Positions 1 through 7,916 of a stretch of 64,000 bases of DNA are shown piece after piece. The notes under the pieces were generated by a model that did no database searches, was not told the DNA's origin, and worked only from the letters and a program-made list of their open reading frames with translations. Numbering within the stretch: the first letter of the stretch is position 1; every line of letters begins with the position of its first letter. The translations under genes and the position numbers were made by a program. Source of the stretch: Hydrogenophaga sp. IBVHS2 (GTDB lineage Bacteria > Pseudomonadota > Gammaproteobacteria > Burkholderiales > Burkholderiaceae_C); assembly GCF_002127215.1 (NCBI RefSeq), contig NZ_NFUT01000003.1, positions 62,001 through 126,000 of the forward strand, written 5' to 3'.

Positions 1-1
1 C

Positions 2-892
2 CTGGCGCGCCAGTTCGGCCCCGATGCGCAGGTGGAGGTGGTGTGGGTCGGGCCGTATGCCTACCGCAACGAATGCGTGCACGCCATGCGGCACGGCCGG
101 GTGTTCTTCATGGGCGACTCGGCCAAGATCGTCAGCCCCTTCGGTGCGCGCGGCGGCAACACCGGCGTGGCCGATGCCGACAACCTGGCCTGGAAGCTGG
201 CCCTGGTGCTGCAGGGCCGCGCCAGCCCGGCCCTGCTGGAGAGCTTCAACGACGAACGCCTGGAGGCCGCCCAGGAAAACGTGCGCGTGACCAGCCGCAC
301 CGCCCGCTTCCTGCGACCGGCCGACGGCATCGAGCGCACCTTCCGCACCGCCGCCATCGGCCTGGCCCGCGACCATGCCTTCGCACGGCCGCTCATCAAC
401 ACCGGCCGCATGGCCGTGGCCAACCCCTACACCCGCTCGCGCTGCGTGACGGGCCGCCCCGGCAGTGCCGCCGGCCGCTCGACCCAGAACGTGGTGCTGC
501 AGTGGGCCGACGGGCAGCCTGGCGAGCTGCACGACCTGCTGGCCTGGGCCGGCAGCGATCTGCTGCTGCTGGTGTTCGGTCCGCAGCCCCCGGCCTCCCT
601 GCAGCGCGTGCGCCAGCTCGGCAGCCATGCGCCGCTGCGGTCGGTGCAGGTGCTCGGGCCGCGCGAGCGGGGCGGCGCCGTGGAGCAGGTGCGCGACCCC
701 AAAGCCCACCTGCGCGCCACCTGCACGCTGGATGGCGCCCCCCCGCCCGGCTGGGCCCTGGTGCGGCCCGATGGCTACCTGGCCGCCACCGGCAGCCGCA
801 TCGACGGCTCGCTGGTGCAGGCGCTCGAACGGGCGCTGGGCCTGCGCGAACCCCTGTCCACTTCTGCCATCGCCACCCAGGTCTCCGCATGA
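2..892 (+). CDS. FAD-dependent aromatic monooxygenase, 3' part
   Basis: The gene enters from the left edge, so its N-terminal FAD-binding Rossmann region is outside the window. The visible part carries the second FAD motif of class A flavin monooxygenases: GDSAKIVSPFGARGGNTGVA followed by DNLAWKLALVL. It is then followed by a C-terminal thioredoxin-like region typical of the phenol hydroxylase/MhpA branch. The likely role is NAD(P)H-dependent hydroxylation of an aromatic substrate in the cytoplasm; the substrate cannot be read from the sequence. The reading frame is open from base 2, so no start codon is called. Its TGA overlaps the ATG of the next gene (ATGA), and that DUF2783 partner is commonly found beside such monooxygenases. 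Confidence 0.85.
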   Translation: MARQFGPDAQVEVVWVGPYAYRNECVHAMRHGRVFFMGDSAKIVSPFGARGGNTGVADADNLAWKLALVLQGRASPALLESFNDERLEAAQENVRVTSRTARFLRPADGIERTFRTAAIGLARDHAFARPLINTGRMAVANPYTRSRCVTGRPGSAAGRSTQNVVLQWADGQPGELHDLLAWAGSDLLLLVFGPQPPASLQRVRQLGSHAPLRSVQVLGPRERGGAVEQVRDPKAHLRATCTLDGAPPPGWALVRPDGYLAATGSRIDGSLVQALERALGLREPLSTSAIATQVSA

Positions 893-1089
893 ACCACCCT
901 GCCCTGCAAGCCACCCCGCAGTGGGAAGACGCCGACGCCTTCTACGAGCAGCTGCTGGACGCCCACGCCGGCCTCAGTGCCGAAGACTCGGCCCTGCTCA
1001 ACGCCCGGCTGATCCTGGTGCTGGCGCACCAGATCGGCCGGCGCGACGTGCTGACCGCCTGCATCGAGGCCGCGCGCCTGCCGGGCTGA
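889..1089 (+). CDS. DUF2783 domain protein
   Basis: A 66-residue protein with the core DAFYEQLLDAHAGLSAEDS and NARLILVLAHQIG, which matches the small DUF2783 family. The ATG overlaps the stop of the upstream monooxygenase by four bases, so the two are translationally coupled. The family has no established biochemical role. Its regular pairing with FAD monooxygenases suggests an accessory or stabilising function (inference). There is no signal peptide or membrane segment, so it is presumably cytoplasmic. Confidence 0.8.
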   Translation: MNHPALQATPQWEDADAFYEQLLDAHAGLSAEDSALLNARLILVLAHQIGRRDVLTACIEAARLPG

Positions 1090-1124
1090 GCCCCGGCCGC
1101 CCCGGCGAACACCGGGGGGCACCG

Positions 1125-1178
1125 TAAAATCGGGCGCTTCCCCGAACACCACCGACGGCATCCTGCGGGATGCCGTCG
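1125..1178 (+). promoter_or_regulatory. valS promoter -10 and leader hairpin
   Basis: A TAAAAT hexamer lies at 1125-1130. An inverted repeat at 1153-1178 has 11-bp arms (CGACGGCATCC and its exact complement) around a TGCG loop. The hairpin ends 16 nt before the valS ATG and is not followed by a T-run, so it does not look like a terminator. I see no Shine-Dalgarno sequence between hairpin and start. It may affect translation or stability of valS mRNA (inference). Confidence 0.45.
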
Positions 1179-1194
1179 CCACTCTGGCGCCCCC

Positions 1195-4179
1195 ATGACC
1201 GACACCGTGAACCAGCCCGGCCTGGCATCCCTGGCCAAATCGTTCGAGCCCGCCCCGCTGGAGGCCCGCTGGGGCCCTGAATGGGAACGCCGCGGCTACG
1301 GCCGCGCCGGCCACCGGGGCACGGGCGAGCCGAAGGCCGGGCAGCCGGGATTCGCCATCCAGCTGCCGCCGCCCAACGTCACCGGCACGCTGCACATGGG
1401 TCATGCGTTCAACCAGACCATCATGGACAGCCTCACCCGCTACCACCGCATGCTGGGCGCCAACACGGTCTGGGTGCCGGGCACCGACCACGCCGGCATC
1501 GCCACCCAGATCGTGGTGGAGCGCCAGCTGCAGGAACAGGGCATCACCCGCCACGACCTCGGCCGTGAAGCCTTCACCGCCAAGGTGTGGGAGTGGAAGG
1601 AAAAGAGCGGCAACACCATCACCACCCAGATGCGCCGCATGGGCGACAGCGTGGACTGGAGCCGCGAGTACTTCACCATGGACGAGAAGCTCTCGTCGGT
1701 GGTGACCGACACCTTCGTGCGCCTGTACCAGCAGGGGCTGATCTACCGCGGCAAGCGGCTGGTGAACTGGGATCCGGTGCTCAAGACCGCGGTGAGCGAC
1801 CTCGAGGTGGAGAGCGAGGAAGAAGACGGCTTCCTGTGGCACATCAGCTACCCGCTGGCCGACGGCTCGGGCGCCCTCACCGTGGCCACCACCCGGCCCG
1901 AGACCCTGCTGGGCGATGTGGCTGTCATGGTCCACCCCGAGGACGAGCGCTACACCCACCTGATCGGCCAGCAGGTGGTGCTGCCGCTGTGCAACCGCAC
2001 CATCCCGGTGATTGCCGACGACTATGTCGACCGCGCCTTCGGCACCGGCGTGGTCAAGGTCACCCCGGCGCACGACCACAACGACTACGCCGTGGGCCTG
2101 CGCCACCGGCTGCCCGTCATCGGCGTGCTGGCGCTGGACGCCAGCATCAACGACCACGCCCCCGAGAAGTACCGGGGCATGGACCGCTTCAAAGCCCGCA
2201 AGGCCGTGGTGGCCGACCTGGAAGCCGCCGGCCTGCTGGTGGAGACCAAGAAGCACAAGCTCATGGTGCCGCGCTGCGCCCGCACCGGCCAGGTGGTCGA
2301 GCCCATGCTCACCGATCAGTGGTTCGTGGCCATGACGAAGGTCAGCGAGCAGGACCCCACCGGCAAGAGCATCGCGCAGAAAGCCATCGACGCGGTGCAG
2401 TCCGGCGAGGTGAAGTTCGTGCCCGAGAACTGGGTCAACACCTACAACCAGTGGATGAACAACATCCAGGACTGGTGCATCAGCCGCCAGCTCTGGTGGG
2501 GCCACCAGATCCCGGCCTGGTACACCGAAGATGGTCAGGTCATCGTCGCCCGCAACGAAGCCGAAGCCCAGGCCCAGGCCCCGGGCAAGACGCTCACGCG
2601 CGACCCTGACGTGCTCGACACCTGGTACTCCAGCGCCCTGGTCCCGTTCAGCACCATGGGCTGGCCCGAAGCGGCGGGCGGCATGGGCGCCGGAAAGGGC
2701 GATTTGGTGAGCGCAGCGAACATGAGCCCGTCCGGCGACGATGCCGTCCGCCGCTTCGGGCCAGCCAGCACCACCGACTACGACCTGTACCTGCCCAGCA
2801 CGGTGCTGGTCACCGGCTACGACATCATCTTCTTCTGGGTCGCCCGGATGATCATGATGACCACCCACTTCACCGGCCGCGTGCCCTTCCGCCACGTCTA
2901 CATCCACGGCCTGGTGCGCGACGCCCAGGGCCGCAAGATGAGCAAGAGCGAAGGCAATGTGCTCGACCCGGTCGACCTCATCGACGGCATCGCCCTGGCC
3001 CCGCTGCTCGACAAGCGCACCACCGGCCTGCGCAAGCCCGAGACCGCCCCGCGCGTGCGCAAGGACACCGAAAAGGAATTCCCCGAGGGCATCCCGGCCT
3101 ACGGCGCCGACGCCCTGCGCTTCACCTTCGCCGCGCTGGCCTCGCTGGGCCGCAGCATCAATTTCGACAGCAAGCGCTGCGAGGGTTACCGCAACTTCTG
3201 CAACAAGCTCTGGAACGCCACCCGCTTCGTGCTCATGAACTGCGAAGGCCACGACTGCGGCCTGATGGAGCACACCAAGGAGCAGTGCCAGCCCGGTGGC
3301 CCGGCGCACGGTTACATGCACTTCAGCCAGGCCGACCGCTGGATCGCCTCGCTGCTGCAGAAGACCGAGGCCGAAGTGGCCAGGGGCTTTGCCGAATACC
3401 GCCTGGACCATGTGGCCAACGCCATCTACGACTTCGTGTGGAACGAGTTCTGCGACTGGTACCTGGAGATCGCCAAGGTCCAGATCCAGACCGGTGACCT
3501 GGCCCGGCAGCGCGCCACCCGCCGCACCCTGATCCGCACGCTCGAAGCCATCCTGCGACTGGCCCACCCGGTCATCCCCTTCATCACCGAGGAGCTCTGG
3601 CAGAAGGTGGCCCCGGTGGCCGGCGTGCTGCCGGCCGATGCCGACCCGGCGGGCGTGTCGGTGAGCGTGGCGCGTTACCCCGAGGCCCAGCCGTCCAAGA
3701 TCGACGAAGCCGCGATCGCGCACGTCGCCCGCCTGAAGTCGCTGGTGGATGCCTGCCGCAACCTGCGCGGCGAGATGGGCGTGTCGCCGGCCCAGCGCCT
3801 GCCGCTGTACGCCGTGGGCGATGCCGACTTCATGCGCGAGGCCGCACCGGTGCTGCAGGCCCTGGCCAAGCTGTCCGAGGTGAAGGTGTTCGACGACGAG
3901 GCCGCCTGGGCCGCTGCCGCGCAGGCCGCGCCGGTGGCGGTGGTGGGCAGCACCCGCCTGTGCCTGTTCATGGAAATCGACGTGGCGGCCGAGAAGCTGC
4001 GCCTGGGCAAGGAAGCCACGCGGCTGGAAGGCGAGATCACCAAGGCCCAGGGCAAGCTGGGCAACGAGTCTTTCGTGGCGCGCGCGCCGGCGGCGGTCAT
4101 CGATCAGGAGCGTCAGCGCCTGGCCGACTTCACCGCCACCCTGGCCAAGGTCCGCGAGCAGCTGGCCCGCCTGGGCTGA
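1195..4179 (+). CDS. valS: valyl-tRNA synthetase
   Basis: Class I aminoacyl-tRNA synthetase that charges tRNA-Val in the cytoplasm. At 994 residues it is longer than typical proteobacterial ValS (about 950). The HIGH-type motif is in [15 protein letters not shown] near residues 60-75. The editing domain follows ([12 protein letters not shown]). The KMSKS loop is [10 protein letters not shown] near residue 580. The C-terminal coiled-coil arm typical of ValS ends the protein. Residues about 489-524, between the conserved GWP and [16 protein letters not shown] blocks of the catalytic domain, are encoded by a 108-bp palindromic segment that gives a glycine/alanine-rich insertion. The ATG at 1195 lies just after a leader hairpin. 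Downstream is a convergent dehydrogenase gene. Confidence 0.97.
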   Translation: MTDTVNQPGLASLAKSFEPAPLEARWGPEWERRGYGRAGHRGTGEPKAGQPGFAIQLPPPNVTGTLHMGHAFNQTIMDSLTRYHRMLGANTVWVPGTDHAGIATQIVVERQLQEQGITRHDLGREAFTAKVWEWKEKSGNTITTQMRRMGDSVDWSREYFTMDEKLSSVVTDTFVRLYQQGLIYRGKRLVNWDPVLKTAVSDLEVESEEEDGFLWHISYPLADGSGALTVATTRPETLLGDVAVMVHPEDERYTHLIGQQVVLPLCNRTIPVIADDYVDRAFGTGVVKVTPAHDHNDYAVGLRHRLPVIGVLALDASINDHAPEKYRGMDRFKARKAVVADLEAAGLLVETKKHKLMVPRCARTGQVVEPMLTDQWFVAMTKVSEQDPTGKSIAQKAIDAVQSGEVKFVPENWVNTYNQWMNNIQDWCISRQLWWGHQIPAWYTEDGQVIVARNEAEAQAQAPGKTLTRDPDVLDTWYSSALVPFSTMGWPEAAGGMGAGKGDLVSAANMSPSGDDAVRRFGPASTTDYDLYLPSTVLVTGYDIIFFWVARMIMMTTHFTGRVPFRHVYIHGLVRDAQGRKMSKSEGNVLDPVDLIDGIALAPLLDKRTTGLRKPETAPRVRKDTEKEFPEGIPAYGADALRFTFAALASLGRSINFDSKRCEGYRNFCNKLWNATRFVLMNCEGHDCGLMEHTKEQCQPGGPAHGYMHFSQADRWIASLLQKTEAEVARGFAEYRLDHVANAIYDFVWNEFCDWYLEIAKVQIQTGDLARQRATRRTLIRTLEAILRLAHPVIPFITEELWQKVAPVAGVLPADADPAGVSVSVARYPEAQPSKIDEAAIAHVARLKSLVDACRNLRGEMGVSPAQRLPLYAVGDADFMREAAPVLQALAKLSEVKVFDDEAAWAAAAQAAPVAVVGSTRLCLFMEIDVAAEKLRLGKEATRLEGEITKAQGKLGNESFVARAPAAVIDQERQRLADFTATLAKVREQLARLG
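2659..2766 (+). repeat. in-frame palindromic insertion inside valS
   Basis: The left arm 2659-2684 and right arm 2741-2766 are inverted repeats of 26 bp with one mismatch. The pairing continues inward for about 10 bp (2685-2694 with 2731-2740, two mismatches), leaving a centre of about 36 bp. The total is 108 bp, exactly 36 codons, so the valS frame is kept. The sequence AGCACCA lies both 2 nt before the left arm (2650-2656) and directly after the right arm (2767-2773), resembling a short duplication. The encoded residues interrupt a stretch where other ValS proteins have a short linker between GWP and the LPSTV block. Confidence 0.75.
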
Positions 4180-4180
4180 C

Positions 4181-4197
4181 AGGCCGCACGCGGCCCT
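4181..4197. terminator. hairpin between convergent valS and dehydrogenase
   Basis: AGGCCG-CACG-CGGCCCT forms a short GC-rich stem in the 24-nt gap between two convergent stop codons. There is no T-run on either side, so intrinsic termination is only a possibility. Confidence 0.3.
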
Positions 4198-4203
4198 GGG
4201 CGA

Positions 4204-5247
4204 TCAGGGCAGCTGCATGTCCAGCGCACCCCATTGCGAGGGCGACAGGTTCTGCGGGTCGCTGCCACCGGGGTAACGCTCACGGTCCAGCGGCATGAAC
4301 TCGCTGCTCACCGTGGGTTCGCGGCGGGCCGCTTCCGGCGCCAGGGTTTCGTGGATGCGGTGCACCAGGTACCAGCTCGCCCGCATCTTGGCTTCGCGGG
4401 TGTGCGAGCCCAGCCGGGGCGTGAGGTGCAGGTGCGCGATGCCGTGCAGCACGCTGCCCGGCGCCGCGAACTGCGGGCCCGCGCCGTCGAGCATCATGGC
4501 GTCGATGCGGCCATCGGTCAGCGCCAGCGCCAGGGCTTCGGCGTCGAACAGCGAGCCCCGGCTGATGCCCACCCACAGCTGCCCCGGCTTGCAGTGGTTG
4601 AGCAGCCGCTCATTGATCCAGCCGTTGAAGCGGGGCGCGTGGATCATCTGCAGGGTGATGGCATCCGAGCGCTCCAGCAGGTCCTGCACCGGCACCGCCT
4701 CCACGCCCAGGCGGTCCCATACATCGGCCGCATGGTGCACCGCCGGGTCGTAACCGACGAGCTTGACGCCCAGGCAGCCCAGCATGGGGGCCAGCGCATG
4801 GGCCACCGGCGACAGACCCAGCAGGCCGATGGTGCTGCCACCGATCTCGCGGCCCAGCCGCACCTCCGACAGACGCCGACCCAGCAACGCGCTGACCATG
4901 CCGCGCCGGTACAGCATCAGCAGGCCGTAGAGGATGTATTCGGCGTTCGAGCGCACCGTGGCGCTGCGCGCCTGCAGCACCCGGATGTTGCGTCGGGCGC
5001 AGTCGTCCAGATCGATGTTGCCGCTCGACATCTGCAGACGGCCCACCACCTCCAGGCGGGGCGCAGCATCCAGCATGTGGCGGGTCACCACCACATGGGT
5101 GGGAAGCACCACGGCGCGCGCCTGCGCCATGGCCTTGATGAGGCCGGCCGGATCGTCGGCCAGCTCGGGGATGTAGGTGACCGCGTGCCGCTGACGCAAC
5201 CACTCCAGGGCCTCGGGCACCAGAGGATCGACCAGCAGGACTTCCAT
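4204..5247 (-). CDS. degenerate D-2-hydroxyacid dehydrogenase family protein
   Basis: A 347-residue cytoplasmic protein with the overall layout of D-isomer 2-hydroxyacid dehydrogenases: an N-terminal substrate-domain half, then a Rossmann half. The dinucleotide motif is altered: STIGLLGLSPVAHALAP has GxxG but an alanine where the last glycine of GxGxxG normally sits. Of the catalytic triad, the arginine is present (GISRGSLFD). The glutamate position falls in MMLDGAGPQF, and the histidine of the usual TPH motif is arginine (LTPRLGSHT). Redox activity is therefore doubtful. It starts 23 nt after the TusA-like gene on the same strand and may share its transcript. The ATG at 5247 is the only good start. 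Confidence 0.75.
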   Translation of the reverse strand: MEVLLVDPLVPEALEWLRQRHAVTYIPELADDPAGLIKAMAQARAVVLPTHVVVTRHMLDAAPRLEVVGRLQMSSGNIDLDDCARRNIRVLQARSATVRSNAEYILYGLLMLYRRGMVSALLGRRLSEVRLGREIGGSTIGLLGLSPVAHALAPMLGCLGVKLVGYDPAVHHAADVWDRLGVEAVPVQDLLERSDAITLQMIHAPRFNGWINERLLNHCKPGQLWVGISRGSLFDAEALALALTDGRIDAMMLDGAGPQFAAPGSVLHGIAHLHLTPRLGSHTREAKMRASWYLVHRIHETLAPEAARREPTVSSEFMPLDRERYPGGSDPQNLSPSQWGALDMQLP

Positions 5248-5270
5248 GGCGCCGGAAAGACAGGCCGCGA

Positions 5271-5498
5271 TCAGCGGCGTTTGAGCACGCTGATGTGTTC
5301 GCCGTTGACGGTTTCCTGCAGCACCAGCAGGTTGCCGGTCTGCTTGGCAAAGGCCTGGAAGTCGCGCACCGAACCCGAGTCGGTGGCCACCACCTTGAGG
5401 GTCTGGCCGCTGAGCATGTCGGCCAGGGCCTTCTTGGCCTTGAGGATGGGCAGCGGGCAGTTCAGGCCCCGGGCGTCGAGTTCTTTGTCAGCGGTCAT
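5271..5498 (-). CDS. TusA/SirA-family sulfurtransferase
   Basis: A 75-residue protein starting MTADKELDARGLNCPLPILK. It has the Cys-Pro-x-Pro motif that carries the persulfide in TusA-family proteins, followed by the usual small alpha/beta fold. TusA relays sulfur for tRNA thiolation or other sulfur transfer; which acceptor is used here cannot be told. I chose the ATG at 5498 because it places the motif at the usual distance from the N-terminus; a longer in-frame start at 5543 adds 15 unconserved residues. Neighbours on the same strand include cysM, which fits sulfur metabolism. Confidence 0.85.
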   Translation of the reverse strand: MTADKELDARGLNCPLPILKAKKALADMLSGQTLKVVATDSGSVRDFQAFAKQTGNLLVLQETVNGEHISVLKRR

Positions 5499-5546
5499 GG
5501 CCAGGATCGGGTGGGGGTTCGGATACAGGTAGGAAGTATGCAAATT

Positions 5547-6101
5547 TTACGTTGGCTCGGCCCGCGGCGCCTCATCCAGGAAAACCGGTTCGATCCCGCG
5601 TGACTTCAGCCACGCTGCCAGGGCCAGCCCGGTGCCGGCGCGCCAGCAGCGCACCTTCTCGGGCGGCAGCAGGCGGTGCTCGGAGAGTTCGGGCGAGAGC
5701 TTCACCGTGCCATGGGCCACCGCGTGGTACGTGACGATCACCTGGTTCATGCGCTGGAAATCGTGCACCCCGACCAGGCTGAGCCGGCTGACCTGCAGCG
5801 AGGTTTCCTCGGCAATCTCGCGGCGGATGCCGTCTTCCGGGCTCTCGCCAGCCTCCATGAAGCCGGTGATCAGCCCGAAAAAGCGCCCCGGCCATGCGGC
5901 ATTGCGCGCCAGCAGCACCTGGCCGTCGAGTTCGACGATCGCCGCCAGCACCGGCGTGGGGTTGTTCCAGTGGGTGAAGCCGCAGGCGGCGCAGCGCAGC
6001 CGCTGCACCAGGCCGCCGTCCTCCTGCCGGGCGAGCAGCCCCAGCGGGCCGGCGCACATCGGACAGAACCGGTATGTGGCGGCGCCGGCGGTCATCGCCA
6101 T
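5547..6101 (-). CDS. Nudix hydrolase with N-terminal zinc ribbon
   Basis: About 184 residues. The N-terminus has two CxxC pairs (C13/C16 and C37/C40, in FCPMC and CAAC), a zinc ribbon as in NudC-like and related Nudix proteins. The Nudix box spans residues 80-102: G80, E86, R94-E95, E98-E99 are all present, but the final glycine is serine (EETSL). The metal-binding glutamates are intact, so hydrolysis of a nucleoside diphosphate-linked substrate is expected; the substrate is unknown. The first ATG (6101) overlaps the cysM stop (ATGA); a second ATG two codons later (6095) is equally possible. The gene is downstream of cysM in the same operon. Confidence 0.85.
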   Translation of the reverse strand: MAMTAGAATYRFCPMCAGPLGLLARQEDGGLVQRLRCAACGFTHWNNPTPVLAAIVELDGQVLLARNAAWPGRFFGLITGFMEAGESPEDGIRREIAEETSLQVSRLSLVGVHDFQRMNQVIVTYHAVAHGTVKLSPELSEHRLLPPEKVRCWRAGTGLALAAWLKSRGIEPVFLDEAPRAEPT

Positions 6102-7003
6102 CAGGCCGGGAACACGCCGGTGGACAGGTAGCGGTCGCCCCGGTCGCAGACGATGAAGACGATGGTGGCGTTCTCCTCGCGGGCAGCGATCTGCTGCGCC
6201 ACCCAGCAGGCCCCCGCCGCCGAGATGCCGGCAAAGATGCCCTCTTCCCGCGCCATGCGCCGGGCGGTCTCCTCGGCATCGGCCTGGGTCACGTAGACCA
6301 GCTCGTCCACCGTGCTGGGGTCGTAGATCTTGGGCAGGTACTCCTGCGGCCATTTGCGGATGCCCGGAATGCGGGAACCTTCGCTGGGCTGCGCACCGAC
6401 GATGCGGATGGCCGGGTTCTTTTCCTTCAGGAACCGCGAGACACCCGTGATGGTGCCGGTGGTGCCCATGGCACTCACGAAGTGGGTGACGCGGCCCCCG
6501 GTCTGCTCCCAGATCTCGGGGCCGGTGGTCTCGTAGTGCACACGCGGGTTGTCGGCATTGGCGAACTGGTCGAGCACCCGGCCCTTGCCCTCGGCCTGCA
6601 TGCGCTCGGCCAGGTCGCGGGCCGACTCCATGCCGCCGCTCTTGGGCGTGAGGATGAGTTCGGCACCGAACGCCTTCATGGTCTGGGCGCGCTCGATGGA
6701 CAGGTCCTCCGGCATGATCAGCACCATGCGGTAACCCTTGATGGCCGCCGCCATGGCCAGCGCGATGCCGGTGTTGCCCGAGGTGGCCTCGATCAGGGTG
6801 TCGCCGGGACGGATGTCGCCCCGCTCTTCGGCCCGCCGGATCATGGACAGCGCCGGCCGGTCCTTCACCGATCCGGCCGGGTTGTTGCCCTCGAGCTTGC
6901 CCAGGATGACGTTGCCCCGGGCGGCATTGTCCCGGGCTCCCATGCGCTGCAGCGCAACCAGCGGCGTGCGGCCGACGGCGTCTTCGATGGTGGGGTATTG
7001 CAT
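6101..7003 (-). CDS. cysM: cysteine synthase B
   Basis: 300 residues, PLP-dependent fold type II. It makes cysteine from O-acetylserine and sulfide, or thiosulfate in the CysM isoform. The PLP lysine lies in NPAGSVKDRPA. The substrate/phosphate loop ATSGNTGIALA and the glycine-rich AMGTTGTITGVSRFL are both present. A conserved IPGIRKWPQEYLP segment and the short length favour CysM over CysK. It heads a minus-strand group with the Nudix gene (overlapping stop/start). Its upstream region is shared with the divergent tRNA-Leu. No regulatory binding site was recognised. Confidence 0.93.
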   Translation of the reverse strand: MQYPTIEDAVGRTPLVALQRMGARDNAARGNVILGKLEGNNPAGSVKDRPALSMIRRAEERGDIRPGDTLIEATSGNTGIALAMAAAIKGYRMVLIMPEDLSIERAQTMKAFGAELILTPKSGGMESARDLAERMQAEGKGRVLDQFANADNPRVHYETTGPEIWEQTGGRVTHFVSAMGTTGTITGVSRFLKEKNPAIRIVGAQPSEGSRIPGIRKWPQEYLPKIYDPSTVDELVYVTQADAEETARRMAREEGIFAGISAAGACWVAQQIAAREENATIVFIVCDRGDRYLSTGVFPA

Positions 7004-7016
7004 GGCGTCACTGTGC

Positions 7017-7022
7017 CATAAT
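7017..7022 (+). promoter_or_regulatory. putative -10 of tRNA-Leu
   Basis: CATAAT lies 17 nt before the tRNA 5' end, which would place the start of transcription about 10 nt upstream of the mature tRNA. No good -35 element is visible. Confidence 0.35.
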
Positions 7023-7039
7023 TTCCGGTTGCCCCTTCT

Positions 7040-7126
7040 GCCGGAGTGGCGAAATTGGTAGACGCAGCAGACTCAAAATCTGCCGGTGGCGACACCGTAC
7101 CGGTTCGATTCCGGTCTCCGGCACCA
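7040..7126 (+). tRNA. tRNA-Leu (anticodon CAA)
   Basis: An 87-nt type II tRNA. The acceptor arms GCCGGAG and CTCCGGC pair fully and are followed by an A discriminator and an encoded CCA. The anticodon stem GCAGA/TCTGC encloses loop CTCAAAA with anticodon CAA, reading UUG leucine codons. The long variable arm and the T-arm GGTTCGATTCC are present. It lies between divergent cysM and the XRE regulator gene. Confidence 0.96.
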
Positions 7127-7194
7127 GCCCGACACAGCCCCGTCGTCGCCTGGAACGCTCCCCGCCCCCTTCTCACTAACGGATGACCAGCCAA

Positions 7195-7206
7195 TCACGG
7201 CCGTGA
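7195..7206. promoter_or_regulatory. palindrome, candidate operator of XRE gene
   Basis: TCACGGCCGTGA is a perfect 12-bp palindrome about 38 nt upstream of the GTG start of the XRE/S24-like regulator. Autoregulation is common in this family, so this is a reasonable operator candidate; binding is not shown by sequence alone. Confidence 0.35.
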
Positions 7207-7243
7207 CCCTCTGGAACACGGGCGCATTGTCATCATCCTGCCT

Positions 7244-7915
7244 GTGAAAACCTTAGCCCAACGTGTCAAATACGCCCGCGAGCAACGAGGCTGGACGCAG
7301 AGCCAGCTGGCCGTTGCGGCCGGCCTCAGCCAGGGAACCATAGGCAACATCGAGTCGGGTGCACGGCAGGCGCGGGGCAGCCTGCCCCAGATCGCCGAGG
7401 CGCTGGGCGTCGAACACAAGTGGCTCTCGCTGGGCATGGGCAATCCCTGGAAGACACGGGAACTGCCGGTGGCCTATCTGGTCGGCACGCCGGGCTCCAA
7501 CGTGCAGGCCATCAGCCGGGTCAGGCTGCGTCTGCACGGAGGTTCACCGCAGGTGTCCATCGACACCGACGATGCCGACACCTCGCCGATCGCGCTGTCC
7601 AAGGTCTGGCTGGAAGCCCGCCAGCTCGATGCCCGGCGCCTGCTCGCCATGCGCGTGGCCCTGGCCGGCATGGAACCCAGCCTGATCGAGGGCGACACCA
7701 TCATCATCAGCCTGGTGCACACGGATCCGCAGGACGGCAGCGTCTATGCCGTCAATTACGAGGGCGAACTGGTGTTCCGCCGGCTGGTGCGGGACGGCGG
7801 CCTGTGGTGGATGTACGCCGACAACCCCGACCAGGCCCGCTTTCCGCGCAAGACCTTCGACGAACGCGCTTTGCTGATCGGGCGGGTGGTGCACAAGCTC
7901 ACCGACCACATCTGA
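7244..7915 (+). CDS. XRE-family regulator with S24-like domain lacking catalytic dyad
   Basis: 223 residues from a GTG start. The N-terminal helix-turn-helix (residues about 5-60) contains WTQSQLAVAAGLSQGTIGNI. The C-terminal half has the LexA/CI S24 peptidase fold. The usual GDSMEPT nucleophile motif reads LAGMEPSL, so the serine is glycine. The general-base lysine region reads GELVFRRL, so the lysine is arginine. Self-cleavage is therefore not expected, and the domain probably serves for dimerisation or ligand sensing. No phage genes surround it, and it is convergent with the SDR gene one base away. A perfect palindrome upstream may be its operator. Confidence 0.85.
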   Translation: MKTLAQRVKYAREQRGWTQSQLAVAAGLSQGTIGNIESGARQARGSLPQIAEALGVEHKWLSLGMGNPWKTRELPVAYLVGTPGSNVQAISRVRLRLHGGSPQVSIDTDDADTSPIALSKVWLEARQLDARRLLAMRVALAGMEPSLIEGDTIIISLVHTDPQDGSVYAVNYEGELVFRRLVRDGGLWWMYADNPDQARFPRKTFDERALLIGRVVHKLTDHI

Positions 7916-7916
7916 A

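Noticed and set aside
775-3723. 982-codon open frame antisense to valS
   Set aside because: It mirrors the codon pattern of valS in GC-rich DNA, has no recognisable domain and is low-complexity (His, Gly and Val rich).
7040-7126. Integration site at tRNA-Leu
   Set aside because: No integrase gene and no duplicated tRNA 3' end nearby; both sides look like core genome.
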